Part shown: in pieces, positions 32,502 to 42,592 of the stretch
How the letters are laid out: every line of letters starts with the position of its first letter
Numbering within the stretch: the first letter of the stretch is position 1
Assembly: GCA_002350855.1 (NCBI GenBank)
Contig: DEFM01000015.1
Coordinates: forward strand, 39,765-103,764
From: Prevotellaceae bacterium UBA2852
GTDB lineage: Bacteria; Bacteroidota; Bacteroidia; Bacteroidales; Bacteroidaceae
Reading direction: 5' to 3'
DNA: 64,000 nt
Translations under genes and position numbers: made by a program
The notes under the pieces: model-generated
Told to the model about the DNA's origin: nothing
Database searches by the model: none
The model's input: only the letters and a program-made list of their open reading frames with translations

Positions 32502-34076
32502 TTATTTTAGCTTTGATGCGCCTGTGGTTCCGTCCGCACCCTTGACTGCAACGCTGTGTTTCCCTGAGCGGAAATTCACAGGCTGAGCTTCAGTCTTGGC
32601 AACTGATGCGAATTCCTGAGGCGATGTTGTGACAGGCTCCTTCATGAACTCAGGCACATTGTAGCTGCGCATCCAGAAGTCGTAGAAGTCTGGATCTTCC
32701 TGCGGCAGTTCGAATGCCTTGTGAGCCTTGCCCTGCTTGTCGAAATAAGAGAAGTAGAGACGGCTGTAGTTGTTGTCGTCGCGTCGGCTGATGAATACAA
32801 TCCAGCGTCCGTTGCTTGACCATGAGTGGTAGCTTTCTGCGTAGTTGCTGTTCACGTTCTCAAGTTTTCTAACCTCCATGGTCTTCAGGTCAAGCAGGTA
32901 AAGGTCTGCATCGGGATGCCATACATGGAAGCATCCGTATTCACCCTGACCGAAGAGTAGGTACCTGCCATCTGGGCTTACTCTTGGGAAAGTGGCACTT
33001 GCTCCTATTGAATCAGTCTTCGATGCAGCGTAAACCAATTCTGTGTCTCCGAAAGTCTTGGACTTGGCGTCAAACGACTTGCGGTAGATGTCGTATTTAA
33101 TGGTTTGGTATTTTTCTATGATCTGAGTGTCGCGGTCTATGCTGTCGCTGAACTCAAAGTGTGCAGAGCAGAAATAAAGTGTCTTGCCGTCGGGTGCCCA
33201 CCATGGGAACACCTCGAACTCGTCGTCTGCGTTGGATATTATGCTCACTTCGTTTTTCTTTACATCGTAGAGGATAAGGTCGCTGCCGCTGTCCTCAACC
33301 TCGATTTTTGCCAATGACTTGGTGTGGAATGACTGACCGGTCTTGTTTGTAGAGTAGGCAATGAGTGGCAGAGTGGGGTGCCATGATGGATAAACACCGG
33401 CGCTGATGGTGCTGTCGGTCTTCAGGTTTATCTTGTGGATGTTGCCATCGTACTGAATCATGGTTCCGCCAAGTCCCTGGCGCATGTGGAACTGCATGTT
33501 CTTGGTGCCGTAGTTCTGGTATGAGTGGCAGTTGATGCATTGTCCGTCTGCTTCGGTCGATACCATCATGTTGTTGTAGATATCCTTCTCCTCGAAATTG
33601 GTGAGGTTGCGCTGGTTGATCATCAGCATCTCGTAGGTTACGTATGATGGGCTGATGCTACGGTAGGAGATATAAGGGTCAATATCTTCCTCGGCAACAA
33701 AGATGCTGAATGGTTTGTATGCACTCCATTTGTCATTTAGCTTGGCAAATACCTCTACCTTGATTTCAGCTCCGCGTGACTCGTCGAGCAGTTGCTTCCA
33801 CTCGTCTTCGGGAATCTGAACTTTCTTTCCGCATCCGAAGACATACTGGGTGCCTTTCTTCGAAGTGAATCGTGCAACTACCTCCTCGCCGTCATCTACG
33901 AGTTTGAAGTTGAGTGGGGCAATGTTTGGCGGAACGGTCACATCGGTATATTCAGGGAAAATACGTGGGAGAGTTCCCAGCTGGTCGAACTTCTCTGGTA
34001 CAGATTGCTGTTTGCTGCATGACACAAAGACAAGCAATGTGCTGATTATGACGAAAATTGAATATGTTTTTTTCAT
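32502..34076 (-). CDS. PD40 (TolB-like propeller) lipoprotein with CxxCH motif
   Basis: 524-residue predicted lipoprotein. The ATG at 34076 is chosen because it gives MKKTYSIFVIISTLLVFVSC, with the lipobox Cys at residue 20. An upstream extension adds 22 non-signal residues. The C-terminal two thirds shows TolB/PD40 propeller blades (YPSWHPTLPLIAYST, FPWWAPDGKTLYFCS, FPRVSPDGRYLLFG, HSWSSNGRWIVFIS). Residues 180-184 read CINCH, a c-type haem attachment motif, between the N-terminal beta domain and the propeller. Whether haem is bound is not known. It lies between a large membrane protein gene and the S9 peptidase gene, with 23-nt gaps on both sides. Confidence 0.82.
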   Translation of the reverse strand: MKKTYSIFVIISTLLVFVSCSKQQSVPEKFDQLGTLPRIFPEYTDVTVPPNIAPLNFKLVDDGEEVVARFTSKKGTQYVFGCGKKVQIPEDEWKQLLDESRGAEIKVEVFAKLNDKWSAYKPFSIFVAEEDIDPYISYRSISPSYVTYEMLMINQRNLTNFEEKDIYNNMMVSTEADGQCINCHSYQNYGTKNMQFHMRQGLGGTMIQYDGNIHKINLKTDSTISAGVYPSWHPTLPLIAYSTNKTGQSFHTKSLAKIEVEDSGSDLILYDVKKNEVSIISNADDEFEVFPWWAPDGKTLYFCSAHFEFSDSIDRDTQIIEKYQTIKYDIYRKSFDAKSKTFGDTELVYAASKTDSIGASATFPRVSPDGRYLLFGQGEYGCFHVWHPDADLYLLDLKTMEVRKLENVNSNYAESYHSWSSNGRWIVFISRRDDNNYSRLYFSYFDKQGKAHKAFELPQEDPDFYDFWMRSYNVPEFMKEPVTTSPQEFASVAKTEAQPVNFRSGKHSVAVKGADGTTGASKLK

Positions 34077-34099
34077 TATTAGTTGTGGGTCTTTTAGTT

Positions 34100-36055
34100 T
34101 TAATAAGAATGAACGTCTCTGCAGAAGAAGTAGAACCACCAAAATGTGTCTCCGAACTGCGATTTAACTTGTTCGCCTACTTCTGGCGACGACAAACCGT
34201 TTCTCAGCAATCTCTGAGTGGCGTTCTGGAATGCTTCATAGCGCTTCACTATGCGTTCCTCGTTGAAAGGCATCTTATCGATTGCTACGCCGTGCTCAAG
34301 ATGTCCGTAGAGATAAGCCGCCTCCTGGTAGTGGATAGGCATGCTTTCGTTTTCATGCATTGTTGCGTAAGCGAAGAAACGAGGCCAGAACAGCTGGATG
34401 TCCTTCTGAATCAAAGCGAATGCAAGGGTCTGTTCCTGGAACTTCGGATCATCGTTCATCATGTTGCTGAAATACTGAATGAGATACATCTCACAGAGAC
34501 CTTGGTCGCCGTCGAGTGTGTTATTGAAGTTGCGCAGAGGATTGATATCCTTGTATTCCTGGCTTGCCTCGAACTTGCGTTTGTCGTTCAACATTGCCAT
34601 ACGCTCGTCTGCCCAGTCTTTCCAGAAAGTGGTCTTGCTCAGGATGCGCAGGTACTTTCGGGCAACCTTGTCCTCTCCGTTAAAGAGGGCTGTTCTTGCC
34701 AAAGTCTTCAGGTCGTCCACGTCAAAGCCGAATTCCACACCGTCCTCGATTGCCCAGCGGCAGGCGAAGTTCATCTTTCCGTAGTTGTAGTATATCTGAG
34801 TACCTGCTGTCTGTACCATGTGAACACGCAGTGAGTCAGGAGCGTAGGGAGGTTCACCGCTGTTGTCGTAGTGGAACATCTTATTTCCGATTTCACCGGT
34901 GTTCATCAGGGCTATGTTCTTGGAAATCACCATCTGTCGCGACATCTTTCCGGGAGCTTTGGCAGCTTCATCCAGCACGTCGTTCCAGCGCGATTCGTCA
35001 ACAGCACGATGCATACGAAGTTCTGCGTGGTAGTTATAGTAGTCGTAATTGGAATCTTTTACATACCAGACGAGAAGAGCCAGGAATGCGATATTCAGCA
35101 TTGCTCCTGCCCATAGAGGCATGTAGTTCTCTGTGAGTTTGAAGTTCTTGCTGATAAAGCTGAACAACTTGATCAACACAACGAAAGCCACGATGATAAT
35201 GAAAGGTATTACGTGACTCCATCCGATGATTTCGCCGTTCTGAAGAATAGGGAAGTTCGCAAACCATGCATCTTCCAGCCTCATGTGAGTATAGTTGTAG
35301 TAGTAGAGCAGGGGAACAAGACCCACGCTTACCGCTCCTGCAACTGCGCTAGGAATGGTGGAAATCATCATGGCGAGAGCACCTACAAGTGCCCATGCTC
35401 CTATCAGCGGATAGAATGCCACCGTCCAGGCTACTATGAAAATAGCTCCGAAAGACTTCTGCAGCAGCGATGCATTTTCCTTCTCGCCAATGCTTGTGAT
35501 TACCCGGTGTGCCCAAATCGCAGCCATCATGATAATCAGGCTTATGGTCTGTGAGAACCAGTATCCATGATATTTAATATAGTAGAGCCAGTAGCCGAGG
35601 CTTATGACAGAAACCAGCAGGCAAACGCATGGAACAAGTGCCAGTGCGCTGTACTTCTTGCTTATGCCGAGGGCTTTCATCGTCAGCACATAGAGCACGC
35701 CCCACATTGCAATCAGCATGAATGCGCCCAATTGCGGGTAGTAGAAATACTGGGTGAAGTAGCATCCGAGCCATTGGGCGAAACCGCCCACCTCAAGCAT
35801 CTTCTCGTTGAAATAGAAACTCTCGTTCAGCCAGAGATTGTGCTCATTCACCGAATATAGGTAATCGGAGTTGCAAACTATCAGGAAATAGTAACTCAAT
35901 ACCGCAAACACTACAAACGCTACAGATGCCACAATCCACTGTGCTGGTTTTGTGAAGGTGGAAACGTTGCTGCTGACAGGTTGGCTTTTAGCCATTGGCT
36001 TCTTACTGCCGTTTTTTTTGTTGATTAAATTCGTTGTTCTTTGTTGATTCCCCAT
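34100..36055 (-). CDS. Large multi-spanning membrane protein, partner of the PD40 lipoprotein
   Basis: 651 residues from the ATG at 36055. A TTG at 36103 lies almost at the predicted transcript start and an internal ATG at 35992 (MAKSQ) is also possible. The first half holds about ten hydrophobic helices; the second half is soluble and helical, with TPR-like repeats (MFHYDNSGEP, TLARTALFNGEDKVARKYLRIL, FFAYATMHENESMP). The topology resembles what is called DUF6057 in Bacteroidales, but that label is from memory. There are no catalytic motifs. It is first in the transcription unit before the PD40 lipoprotein and the S9 peptidase, so the three may act together at the envelope. Confidence 0.75.
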   Translation of the reverse strand: MGNQQRTTNLINKKNGSKKPMAKSQPVSSNVSTFTKPAQWIVASVAFVVFAVLSYYFLIVCNSDYLYSVNEHNLWLNESFYFNEKMLEVGGFAQWLGCYFTQYFYYPQLGAFMLIAMWGVLYVLTMKALGISKKYSALALVPCVCLLVSVISLGYWLYYIKYHGYWFSQTISLIIMMAAIWAHRVITSIGEKENASLLQKSFGAIFIVAWTVAFYPLIGAWALVGALAMMISTIPSAVAGAVSVGLVPLLYYYNYTHMRLEDAWFANFPILQNGEIIGWSHVIPFIIIVAFVVLIKLFSFISKNFKLTENYMPLWAGAMLNIAFLALLVWYVKDSNYDYYNYHAELRMHRAVDESRWNDVLDEAAKAPGKMSRQMVISKNIALMNTGEIGNKMFHYDNSGEPPYAPDSLRVHMVQTAGTQIYYNYGKMNFACRWAIEDGVEFGFDVDDLKTLARTALFNGEDKVARKYLRILSKTTFWKDWADERMAMLNDKRKFEASQEYKDINPLRNFNNTLDGDQGLCEMYLIQYFSNMMNDDPKFQEQTLAFALIQKDIQLFWPRFFAYATMHENESMPIHYQEAAYLYGHLEHGVAIDKMPFNEERIVKRYEAFQNATQRLLRNGLSSPEVGEQVKSQFGDTFWWFYFFCRDVHSY

Positions 36056-36107
36056 GGGATATTTAGTTTTGATTACTTCAATGATTTTTTTCGCTGCATA
36101 CAACCTG

Positions 36108-36138
36108 CAAATTTACGAATCATTGTTCAATGCCACAA
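36108..36138 (-). promoter_or_regulatory. Promoter of the membrane protein-PD40-S9 unit
   Basis: Minus strand: CTTG (36139-36136), 20 bp, TAAATTTG (36115-36108). The start is expected near 36104. Confidence 0.7.
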
Positions 36139-36217
36139 GAAAAGAATAAAAAAGATTTTTTCATCAACACCGAAATACAATTTTTTCCCAAAAGTTCCAC
36201 ATTTTCCTGTCTGAATA

Positions 36218-36248
36218 ATTGTATTCTCGCCATCTTTGTGTACATTTG
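36218..36248 (+). promoter_or_regulatory. Promoter of the glycosyltransferase cassette
   Basis: ATTG (36218-36221), 19 bp, TACATTTG (36241-36248). The leader to the ATG at 36282 is about 30 nt. Promoters at 36108 and 36218 fire divergently from the same AT-rich gap. Confidence 0.7.
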
Positions 36249-36281
36249 CATGAAATAACTAATAATCGTTAACCTACTTTT

Positions 36282-37700
36282 ATGTTTCCATCAATCGATT
36301 GTTTTATACCTCATGCATGGGGCGAAGACGTTGCTGTAGTAATAGCTTCCGAGGCTAATGTTTTGAGTGTAACCGTTTTAGGTGAGGGTGATAATCCTTG
36401 TCAGTCGGAAGTGCTGCGCCGTATTTCACAGAAGGGTAATGCTCCCTATATAGCTTTGTGCATGGGTACAGCCCCGGTGTCTGTCTGCTGGAAGGGCTTG
36501 AAGCGTATGAGCGCCGTTGCAGATACTACCGGTGCCAAATTCCTCTATTCCGATAGCTATACCGTCAATGCAAACGGAAGAATCCTTTCCCATCGCATCG
36601 CATGCCAGAAGGGTAGTGTGAGAGACGATTTCGACATAGGCCAACTCGTTCTTGTCAGCCGTGACAGCCTTGTTCAGTATTTCTCTGAGAATGGTGATGC
36701 CGACTGGAAGTGGAGCGCAATATATGATTTCCGCCTTTGGCTTATGCGCAGCTTTGAATCTGCTGTGTGCCACGTCCCTGAATTCCTCTACGAGGTGGCG
36801 GAAACCGACAGCCGTAAGAGCGGTGAGAAGCAGTTCGACTATGTGGATCCGTCGCGTCGTGAGGTTCAGATTGAATACGAAGCCGTTTGTACTCGCCATC
36901 TCAAGGCCATCAACGCCTTCATCGCGCCCGATGAAGTCAGCGATGTTGACTTTGGAGATGAGTCGTTTGAATTTGAGGCTTCGGTCATTATACCTGTCCG
37001 CAACCGTGTCCGCACCATCGAGGACGCTGTGCTTTCCGCGCTTAACCAGAAAGCCGATTTCGCATTCAATGTCATAGTGGTTGACAACCATAGCAACGAC
37101 GGCACATCAGAGGTCTTAGCGAAACTGCAGGGCAAAGACAGCCGTCTCATTGTTATTACCCCTGACCGTGATGACCTCGGTATCGGTGGCTGCTGGAATA
37201 TGGCAATTGAACATTCTATGTGCGGACGCTTTGCCATTCAGCTCGACAGCGACGACCTCTATAGTGGCACAGATGTGCTTCAGCGTATCGTTGGCAAGTT
37301 CTACGACGAACATTGTGCTATGGTCATCGGCTCCTATCGCATGTGTGACTTCTCACTCAATACACTGCCGCCGGGAATCATTGCACACAAGGAATGGACT
37401 GCTGAGAATGGTCGCAATAATGCATTGAGAATAAACGGACTGGGTGCGCCACGTGCATTCTTTACTCCACTACTTCGTAAATACGGAGTTCCCAATACCA
37501 GCTATGGTGAGGACTATGCTCTCGGTTTGCTCATGAGCCGTATGTACAACATTGGACGTATCTTCGACGAGCTTTATCTCTGTCGTCGTTGGGAAGGCAA
37601 TAGCGATGCAGCTCTCTCTGTGGATAAGGTCAATGCCAACAATCTCTACAAGGACTGGCTTCGCACGTGCGAGATAATTAAAAGAATGAATAATGAATAA
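36282..37700 (+). CDS. Two-domain GT2 glycosyltransferase
   Basis: 472 residues. The C-terminal half is a full GT-A domain: [51 protein letters not shown], and the DxD-type metal motif LDSDDLY. The N-terminal half (residues 1-200) looks like a second, degenerate GT-A fold with [12 protein letters not shown] but no clear DxD. No membrane segment, so it is cytoplasmic. Its last 8 bases overlap the start of the DUF4922 gene. Donor and acceptor are unknown; context suggests a wall- or nucleotide-sugar-related role. Confidence 0.85.
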   Translation: MFPSIDCFIPHAWGEDVAVVIASEANVLSVTVLGEGDNPCQSEVLRRISQKGNAPYIALCMGTAPVSVCWKGLKRMSAVADTTGAKFLYSDSYTVNANGRILSHRIACQKGSVRDDFDIGQLVLVSRDSLVQYFSENGDADWKWSAIYDFRLWLMRSFESAVCHVPEFLYEVAETDSRKSGEKQFDYVDPSRREVQIEYEAVCTRHLKAINAFIAPDEVSDVDFGDESFEFEASVIIPVRNRVRTIEDAVLSALNQKADFAFNVIVVDNHSNDGTSEVLAKLQGKDSRLIVITPDRDDLGIGGCWNMAIEHSMCGRFAIQLDSDDLYSGTDVLQRIVGKFYDEHCAMVIGSYRMCDFSLNTLPPGIIAHKEWTAENGRNNALRINGLGAPRAFFTPLLRKYGVPNTSYGEDYALGLLMSRMYNIGRIFDELYLCRRWEGNSDAALSVDKVNANNLYKDWLRTCEIIKRMNNE

Positions 37701-38667
37701 AGAAGAATATGGATTAGTTCCTTCCCTCAATGAGTTTCTGAAGTCAGAACTTGACAACTGGGAGCTGGCGAGGAAGAACTATGAGGCATTGTCAAATGTC
37801 GTGGTGAGACAGCTGGAAGGTTTTTCCGACTCGCTGACCCTGCAGCACAATCCAGCCCGTATCGTCTCAACCAACGCTTCAATCGACAAGAAGAGCCTGG
37901 CTGAACGCCCCTGTTTTCTCTGTGCCGACAACCGTCCCGCAGAGCAGGGAAGCTTTACGGTTCTTGATAAGTATCAGCTGCTGATAAACCCTTTCCCGAT
38001 TCTTCCCGAACATTTTACCATTCCGCTCTGCCAGCACAAGCCTCAATCCATTCGTGACCATTATCGTGATATGATGGAGCTGGCTCGTCAGATGGATGGA
38101 TTCTTCGTGTTCTACAACGGGCCTAAGTGCGGAGCGTCAGCGCCAGATCACATGCATTTCCAGGCAGGAAACCGAGGGGTTGTACCACTTGAGCGAGATT
38201 GGCATACATATTATAATAAATATAAGGAACAAGTCATTTCGATAACCGACGAGAAGGGAATCTTCGTTATACGCAACTATGTCTGCCCCGTGTTCGCTAT
38301 CATAACACGTAGCGTGGATGCCAGCGAAACCCTTTTCAACATACTATATGACAGCCTTCCTATGCACGAAGGAGAGCCTGAACCGATGATGAACATTATG
38401 GCATGGGCTTTTGTGGGTGTTGACGGACAGCGATGGATCAACAGCCTGGTTATACCTCGTAGCAAGCACCGCCCCGACTGCTATTTTGCCGAGGGAGACA
38501 GTCAGATTCTTGTCAGCCCTGGAGCTATCGACATGGGAGGACTTTTGATTTTGCCTCGTGAGAAAGATTTCCGTGATGTTACGACAGCCCAGATAGAAGG
38601 TGTTCTCAAGGAAGTCGGGCTTTCGGATGAGGAATTAGAAATAATTATAATGAAACTGAAAAACTAA
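37693..38667 (+). CDS. DUF4922 protein, HIT/GalT-like nucleotide-sugar phosphorylase candidate
   Basis: 324 residues. The segment [13 protein letters not shown] puts His153-x-His155-x-Gln157 in a loop like the H-x-H-x-Q active site of GalT, Ap4A phosphorylase and GDP-galactose phosphorylase. An upstream CFLC (Cys74, Cys77) recalls the GalT zinc ligands, and [13 protein letters not shown] resembles the HIT-fold strand before them. A nucleotidyl-transfer or phosphorolysis role is inferred. It overlaps the GT2 gene by 8 nt and ends 12 nt before the SpoIID gene. Confidence 0.8.
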   Translation: MNKEEYGLVPSLNEFLKSELDNWELARKNYEALSNVVVRQLEGFSDSLTLQHNPARIVSTNASIDKKSLAERPCFLCADNRPAEQGSFTVLDKYQLLINPFPILPEHFTIPLCQHKPQSIRDHYRDMMELARQMDGFFVFYNGPKCGASAPDHMHFQAGNRGVVPLERDWHTYYNKYKEQVISITDEKGIFVIRNYVCPVFAIITRSVDASETLFNILYDSLPMHEGEPEPMMNIMAWAFVGVDGQRWINSLVIPRSKHRPDCYFAEGDSQILVSPGAIDMGGLLILPREKDFRDVTTAQIEGVLKEVGLSDEELEIIIMKLKN

Positions 38668-38679
38668 AAGTGATATACA

Positions 38680-39999
38680 ATGAAAGAACCCGAAGTTAGC
38701 GTAGGAATAATTACATCTCCGCAGATAAATTTCACACTTCATGCTGTTTATGAGGCTAAGGGCGAAGAAGTAACCGAACGTCAAACTGCTGAGTACGATG
38801 AGGGAGGAATCCGCTGGAACGGCAATCTCTATCAGGAACTCACGTTCAAGTCTGCTGACCCCGAAGCGACATTCTCGCTCGAGAACGTCACCATTGGCGT
38901 TAATTTCCATTGGGAGCGCACCCAGATGCAGACATTCAGGGGAGCACTCAAGCTTATCATTCTCGAAGGAGCTATTTGTGCCATCAATGTGTTGCCTGTC
39001 GAAGAGTATCTCAAGAGCGTCATTTCCTCAGAGATGAGCGCTGAAGCACCAATTGAGTTCCTCAAGGCGTCAGCCGTTATTTCACGCAGCTGGCTTATGG
39101 CACAGATAGACAAACGCACACGTCTTATCCAGCGCAAGGAAAACAACTCCTTCTTCTCGTTCCGGAAGACCGACACCGAACTCATCCGCTGGTACGACCG
39201 CGAAGACCATATCCTCTACGATGTCTGTGCCGACGACCATTGCCAGCGCTACCAGGGCGTGAACAACCTGCGTCCGTCAGCTGTCACCAAGGCTGTCGAA
39301 AGCACACATGGACAAGTGCTCCGTTACGGCGGCAAAATCTGTGATGCACGCTTCTCCAAATGCTGCGGAGGAGTGACCGAGGAGTTCGATACCTGCTGGG
39401 AGGACAAGCAGAAGCAATATCTTCGCTCCATCTGTGACTATATCGACAATGAGGCACCCATCAAGTATGACCTCACCGTGGAAAAAGATGTTCAGAAATG
39501 GATAAAGTCTTCACCACGTGCTTTTTGTAACACCAAGAGCAAGCACATCCTGTCCAAGATACTGAATTCCTACGACCAGGAGACATCCGACTTTTATCGT
39601 TGGACAGTAAGCTATACTCAGGAGGAACTGTCCGCTCTCATTTCGTCGAAACTCAAGTCAGACTTCGGTCTGATTCTCGATCTCGTGCCAGTCAAGCGAG
39701 GCAAGTCAGGAAGACTCTCCTTGCTCCGTATCGTAGGCACCAAACGAACCCTGACCATAGGCAAGGAACTCGAAATCCGACGAGTTCTCTCCAATTCCCA
39801 TCTCTTCTCGTCAGCCTTCATCATTGATAAAGAATACGATGGTGAAATACCTTCCCGGTTCATCCTTCACGGCGCAGGGTGGGGACATGGAGTAGGAATG
39901 TGCCAGATAGGCGCTGCAGTCATGGGTGAGCGCGGCTACACCTACGACCAAATCCTCAACCACTACTACCAAGGTGCTGAAATCCACACCCTCTATTGA
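38680..39999 (+). CDS. SpoIID/LytB-domain protein without signal peptide
   Basis: 439 residues with a complete SpoIID core: LPVEEYLKSVISSEMSAEAP, with the catalytic-type Glu118, AVISRSWLM, then a Cys-bearing block DARFSKCCGGVTEEFDTCW. The end is ILHGAGWGHGVGMCQIGAAVMGERGYTYDQILNHYY. SpoIID proteins are lytic transglycosylases or amidase activators acting on peptidoglycan. Unlike sporulation SpoIID, this protein begins MKEPEVSVGIITSP with no signal or membrane helix, so it may act in the cytoplasm. It is the third gene of the GT2-DUF4922-SpoIID cassette. Confidence 0.88.
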   Translation: MKEPEVSVGIITSPQINFTLHAVYEAKGEEVTERQTAEYDEGGIRWNGNLYQELTFKSADPEATFSLENVTIGVNFHWERTQMQTFRGALKLIILEGAICAINVLPVEEYLKSVISSEMSAEAPIEFLKASAVISRSWLMAQIDKRTRLIQRKENNSFFSFRKTDTELIRWYDREDHILYDVCADDHCQRYQGVNNLRPSAVTKAVESTHGQVLRYGGKICDARFSKCCGGVTEEFDTCWEDKQKQYLRSICDYIDNEAPIKYDLTVEKDVQKWIKSSPRAFCNTKSKHILSKILNSYDQETSDFYRWTVSYTQEELSALISSKLKSDFGLILDLVPVKRGKSGRLSLLRIVGTKRTLTIGKELEIRRVLSNSHLFSSAFIIDKEYDGEIPSRFILHGAGWGHGVGMCQIGAAVMGERGYTYDQILNHYYQGAEIHTLY

Positions 40000-40048
40000 T
40001 TTTCGTGCGATGGACGTACTATAATAAGCCTTGAGTAAACAACGAAAA

Positions 40049-40074
40049 AAGAGGATGCCGATTGGCATCCTCTT
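40049..40074 (-). terminator. Terminator of the PpiD-like gene
   Basis: An 11-bp perfect stem, AAGAGGATGCC with GGCATCCTCTT, loop GATT. The T-run (TTTTTT) follows on the minus strand, so it serves the foldase gene; it may also slow plus-strand read-through. Confidence 0.85.
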
Positions 40075-40102
40075 ATCGTATTGAATTGTAAGTATGTGCG
40101 GA

Positions 40103-42253
40103 TTAATAGAACTTGTAACGGAGGTCCTCAACCTTTGCCTGACGGTAGAGGTCGCTGAGGATGTTAAGAGTTCCGGTGTAGTTGTTGAACAGGCTGTTGA
40201 GAGAGTAGCTTGCGTAGGTGTTTGAAAGTACGTTCTGCTCTGACTTGACATCGAACTTCTCTGCGTTCTTTGTCTTGTCGGTTACCTGAAGCATGTAAAC
40301 TCCGCTGTTGCCCTTGAATGCTCCTGCAAATGCTCCCTTGGCTGTGCGTGACGCAATAGCTCCGATTACTGGTTCGCTCTGACCTGGGAATGAAGGGATG
40401 AATGTGTTTGCAGAGAAGGTTACGTGAGCGATGGTTGAGTCAACGAGTGCACCCTTGATCTTGCTTGCAGCTGCGATGGTTGTGATGCCCTTGCATTGAG
40501 CGAGAAGCTTCTCAGCCTTCTTGTCGTTGAGTGCAAGTGGACGGAGCTGTTCCTTGATTTTCTCGAATGCTACGTAGCCAGGCTCATTGATTTCTGAGAG
40601 AGCTACAACGAGGAGGTGTTCGTGGTTGCTTTCACCGCAACGGTGCTGTGCCGAAACTTCGCCCTTCTTAGCTGTGTCGAATATCCAGCGTACATCTTCG
40701 TTTGTCTTGGAGATGTTGTTGATGCGATGCATGCTGCTTTCGATGGTTGCTTCGTTGAGTGTATAGCCTTCCTTGGCTGCATTCTGCTCGATGAGAGCGA
40801 GTGTGTTGTTGGTTGCAAGGAATTTGTTCAGACGGTTGTACTCGTCTTCTGCTGTCTTTGAAGAGTAGATGAGTTCGCGTTCGATTACTGCGACGTTGTA
40901 CTTAGTAACAGGGTTGCGAGTTTCAAGTACCTGGTAAACGAGTGTTGCTCCGTTGCTGTACTTTACTTTCTTCACTTCGCCGGCTGACATGCCGTAGAGT
41001 GTCTTAATCATTGTGGTGTTGTCAGCATTGAGCTGTCCGTGCTGATACTGTGCAGTAGCAATCCATGCTGAATCGCTTGGCTGGTTGAACTTCTTTGCTA
41101 CTTCCTTGAAGTCTGCACCGTCCTTGATGGCGTTGACAACGCTGTCGGCTCTGCGTGCTACGTCCTTGTCGTCGCGTCCGATAATCTGAACTGCACGGAA
41201 GAGTACTGAGTCAACCTGAGTGGCTTTCTCAATAACCTTGAATGTATAGAAGTTGTTGGATACGATGTCGAAAGTAGTTGGCATTGTAGCGCCTACTGCT
41301 ACAGACAGAGAATCGCCTCCGAGACGGTTCTGAACGAATACTGGGAATGCGTCCTTGAGCTTGAGCACGTCGCTGTAAACAGATGATGTGTTGCTCTTGC
41401 GAACTACAGCAGAGATTTCCTTAGTAGTGTTTGCTTCGCTGAGGGCTATGCTGAGGTCTTCCATTTCCTTCTGTAGTGCGTCGCGGTCAGCATCGCTGGC
41501 GATGATGGCGATGTCGATGTACTTGATGTCGCGGGTCTCAACTGGCTGAACGAGACGATTCTTGTATTCCTCGTACTTAGCCTTGAGGTCGCTGTCTTCA
41601 ACTTTTACGTCGGCGTCAGCTACTGTAGAGAAAGGAATGGATACCAGAGAGATTGTGCTTTCCTCTGTGCGGTCGTTGAATGCCTTCTGTGCCTCAACTG
41701 GGTTGGAAAGGAAGCTCTTCTGGAGGAGTGTTCTGAACTTGGAGTTCAAGAGTGCGCTGCGCATTTCTTCCTGAACGAAAGTGTAGTAGTCGCTCAGTTC
41801 CTTGCTCTTCTCAAGCGCTTCCTGAACTGTGTTGAAGTCATAGGCTCCGGTTGCAGGATTCATGAATGCAGGAATCTGAAGGAGCTGGTGCTGACCTGTG
41901 CGCAGGTACTCGAGGATTTCGTCATCGCTGACTGCAAGTCCGAGTTCCTCGCATTCGTGCTTGATGATCTGGTTCTGTACGTAGTTTCCCCAAGCAATGT
42001 CGTTGAGCTGCTCATCAGGCATCTGATTGCGCTGGTTGTTCTGCTCGAAGTAGAATTGATACTGTCCAAGATACTTCTGATAATCCTGGATGCTGATTGA
42101 ATTGCCCTGAACTTCACCGGCTTTCTGTTTGCCTTGAGTGAAGAGTACTTCACCTCCGCGAAGCAAGTCGCCAATTACGAAGAGAAAGAGTGCGAGGGCA
42201 ATGATAGAAACAAGCAAGACGCCTTTGTTTCTGATTTTTTGTAATACTGCCAT
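40103..42253 (-). CDS. ppiD: PpiD/SurA-like peptidylprolyl isomerase (periplasmic foldase)
   Basis: 716-residue membrane-anchored chaperone for outer-membrane proteins. An N-terminal anchor helix (VLLVSIIALALFLFVIGDLL) is followed by a SurA_N-type region (GNSISIQDYQKYLGQYQFYFE). Parvulin-like domains occur in the middle (VQIIGRDDKDVARRADSVVNAIKDGADFKEVAKKF) and a second region lies near the C terminus. The length is as expected for Bacteroidales PpiD-like proteins. It has a textbook promoter (42296-42326) and stands apart from the upstream lptC gene. Confidence 0.88.
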   Translation of the reverse strand: MAVLQKIRNKGVLLVSIIALALFLFVIGDLLRGGEVLFTQGKQKAGEVQGNSISIQDYQKYLGQYQFYFEQNNQRNQMPDEQLNDIAWGNYVQNQIIKHECEELGLAVSDDEILEYLRTGQHQLLQIPAFMNPATGAYDFNTVQEALEKSKELSDYYTFVQEEMRSALLNSKFRTLLQKSFLSNPVEAQKAFNDRTEESTISLVSIPFSTVADADVKVEDSDLKAKYEEYKNRLVQPVETRDIKYIDIAIIASDADRDALQKEMEDLSIALSEANTTKEISAVVRKSNTSSVYSDVLKLKDAFPVFVQNRLGGDSLSVAVGATMPTTFDIVSNNFYTFKVIEKATQVDSVLFRAVQIIGRDDKDVARRADSVVNAIKDGADFKEVAKKFNQPSDSAWIATAQYQHGQLNADNTTMIKTLYGMSAGEVKKVKYSNGATLVYQVLETRNPVTKYNVAVIERELIYSSKTAEDEYNRLNKFLATNNTLALIEQNAAKEGYTLNEATIESSMHRINNISKTNEDVRWIFDTAKKGEVSAQHRCGESNHEHLLVVALSEINEPGYVAFEKIKEQLRPLALNDKKAEKLLAQCKGITTIAAASKIKGALVDSTIAHVTFSANTFIPSFPGQSEPVIGAIASRTAKGAFAGAFKGNSGVYMLQVTDKTKNAEKFDVKSEQNVLSNTYASYSLNSLFNNYTGTLNILSDLYRQAKVEDLRYKFY

Positions 42254-42295
42254 TGTTTAATTATGTTTTGTTATTGTTTTTTATCCAAAATCGTG

Positions 42296-42326
42296 CAAAG
42301 ATACAAAGAATTATTCAAATTACAAA
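42296..42326 (-). promoter_or_regulatory. Consensus promoter of the PpiD-like gene
   Basis: Minus strand: TTTG (42326-42323), 19 bp, TATCTTTG (42303-42296). The start is expected near 42292, giving a leader of about 40 nt. Confidence 0.88.
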
Positions 42327-42467
42327 TAATTATTGTGAATTATGTTATCAATAGATACCTATATAAAGAACAATTTGCTAAAGCAACAATAGAACGATTT
42401 AAACAAATTCATTGGTCGCTTCGCTCAAAATTATAATAAAAATAATTCAAAAAATTATTCAAAATTA

Positions 42468-42585
42468 ATCATCGCGCTGAAGCGCTGGATTCTTAGGATT
42501 ACAAGGATTCGTTGAATTCGTTAAATTGCACTGCAGGTGCATGTTTTTATTAAAAAGAGCACGCTTGCGTAGCAAGAATTATGAA
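42468..42585. repeat. Repeat remnants in the lptC-PpiD gap
   Basis: 42468-42488 is identical to 4182-4202, followed by TTAGGATTACAAGGATT units. Next come a small hairpin (TTGCAC-TGCA-GGTGCA, 42526-42541) and CTTGC-GTA-GCAAG (42563-42575). The rest of the gap 42327-42467 is AT-rich with nothing recognisable. Confidence 0.6.
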
Positions 42586-42592
42586 TTAAGAC

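Noticed and set aside
34058..34834. 258-codon open frame on the plus strand
   Set aside because: Antisense to the end of the large membrane-protein gene; composition is that of a reversed coding strand.
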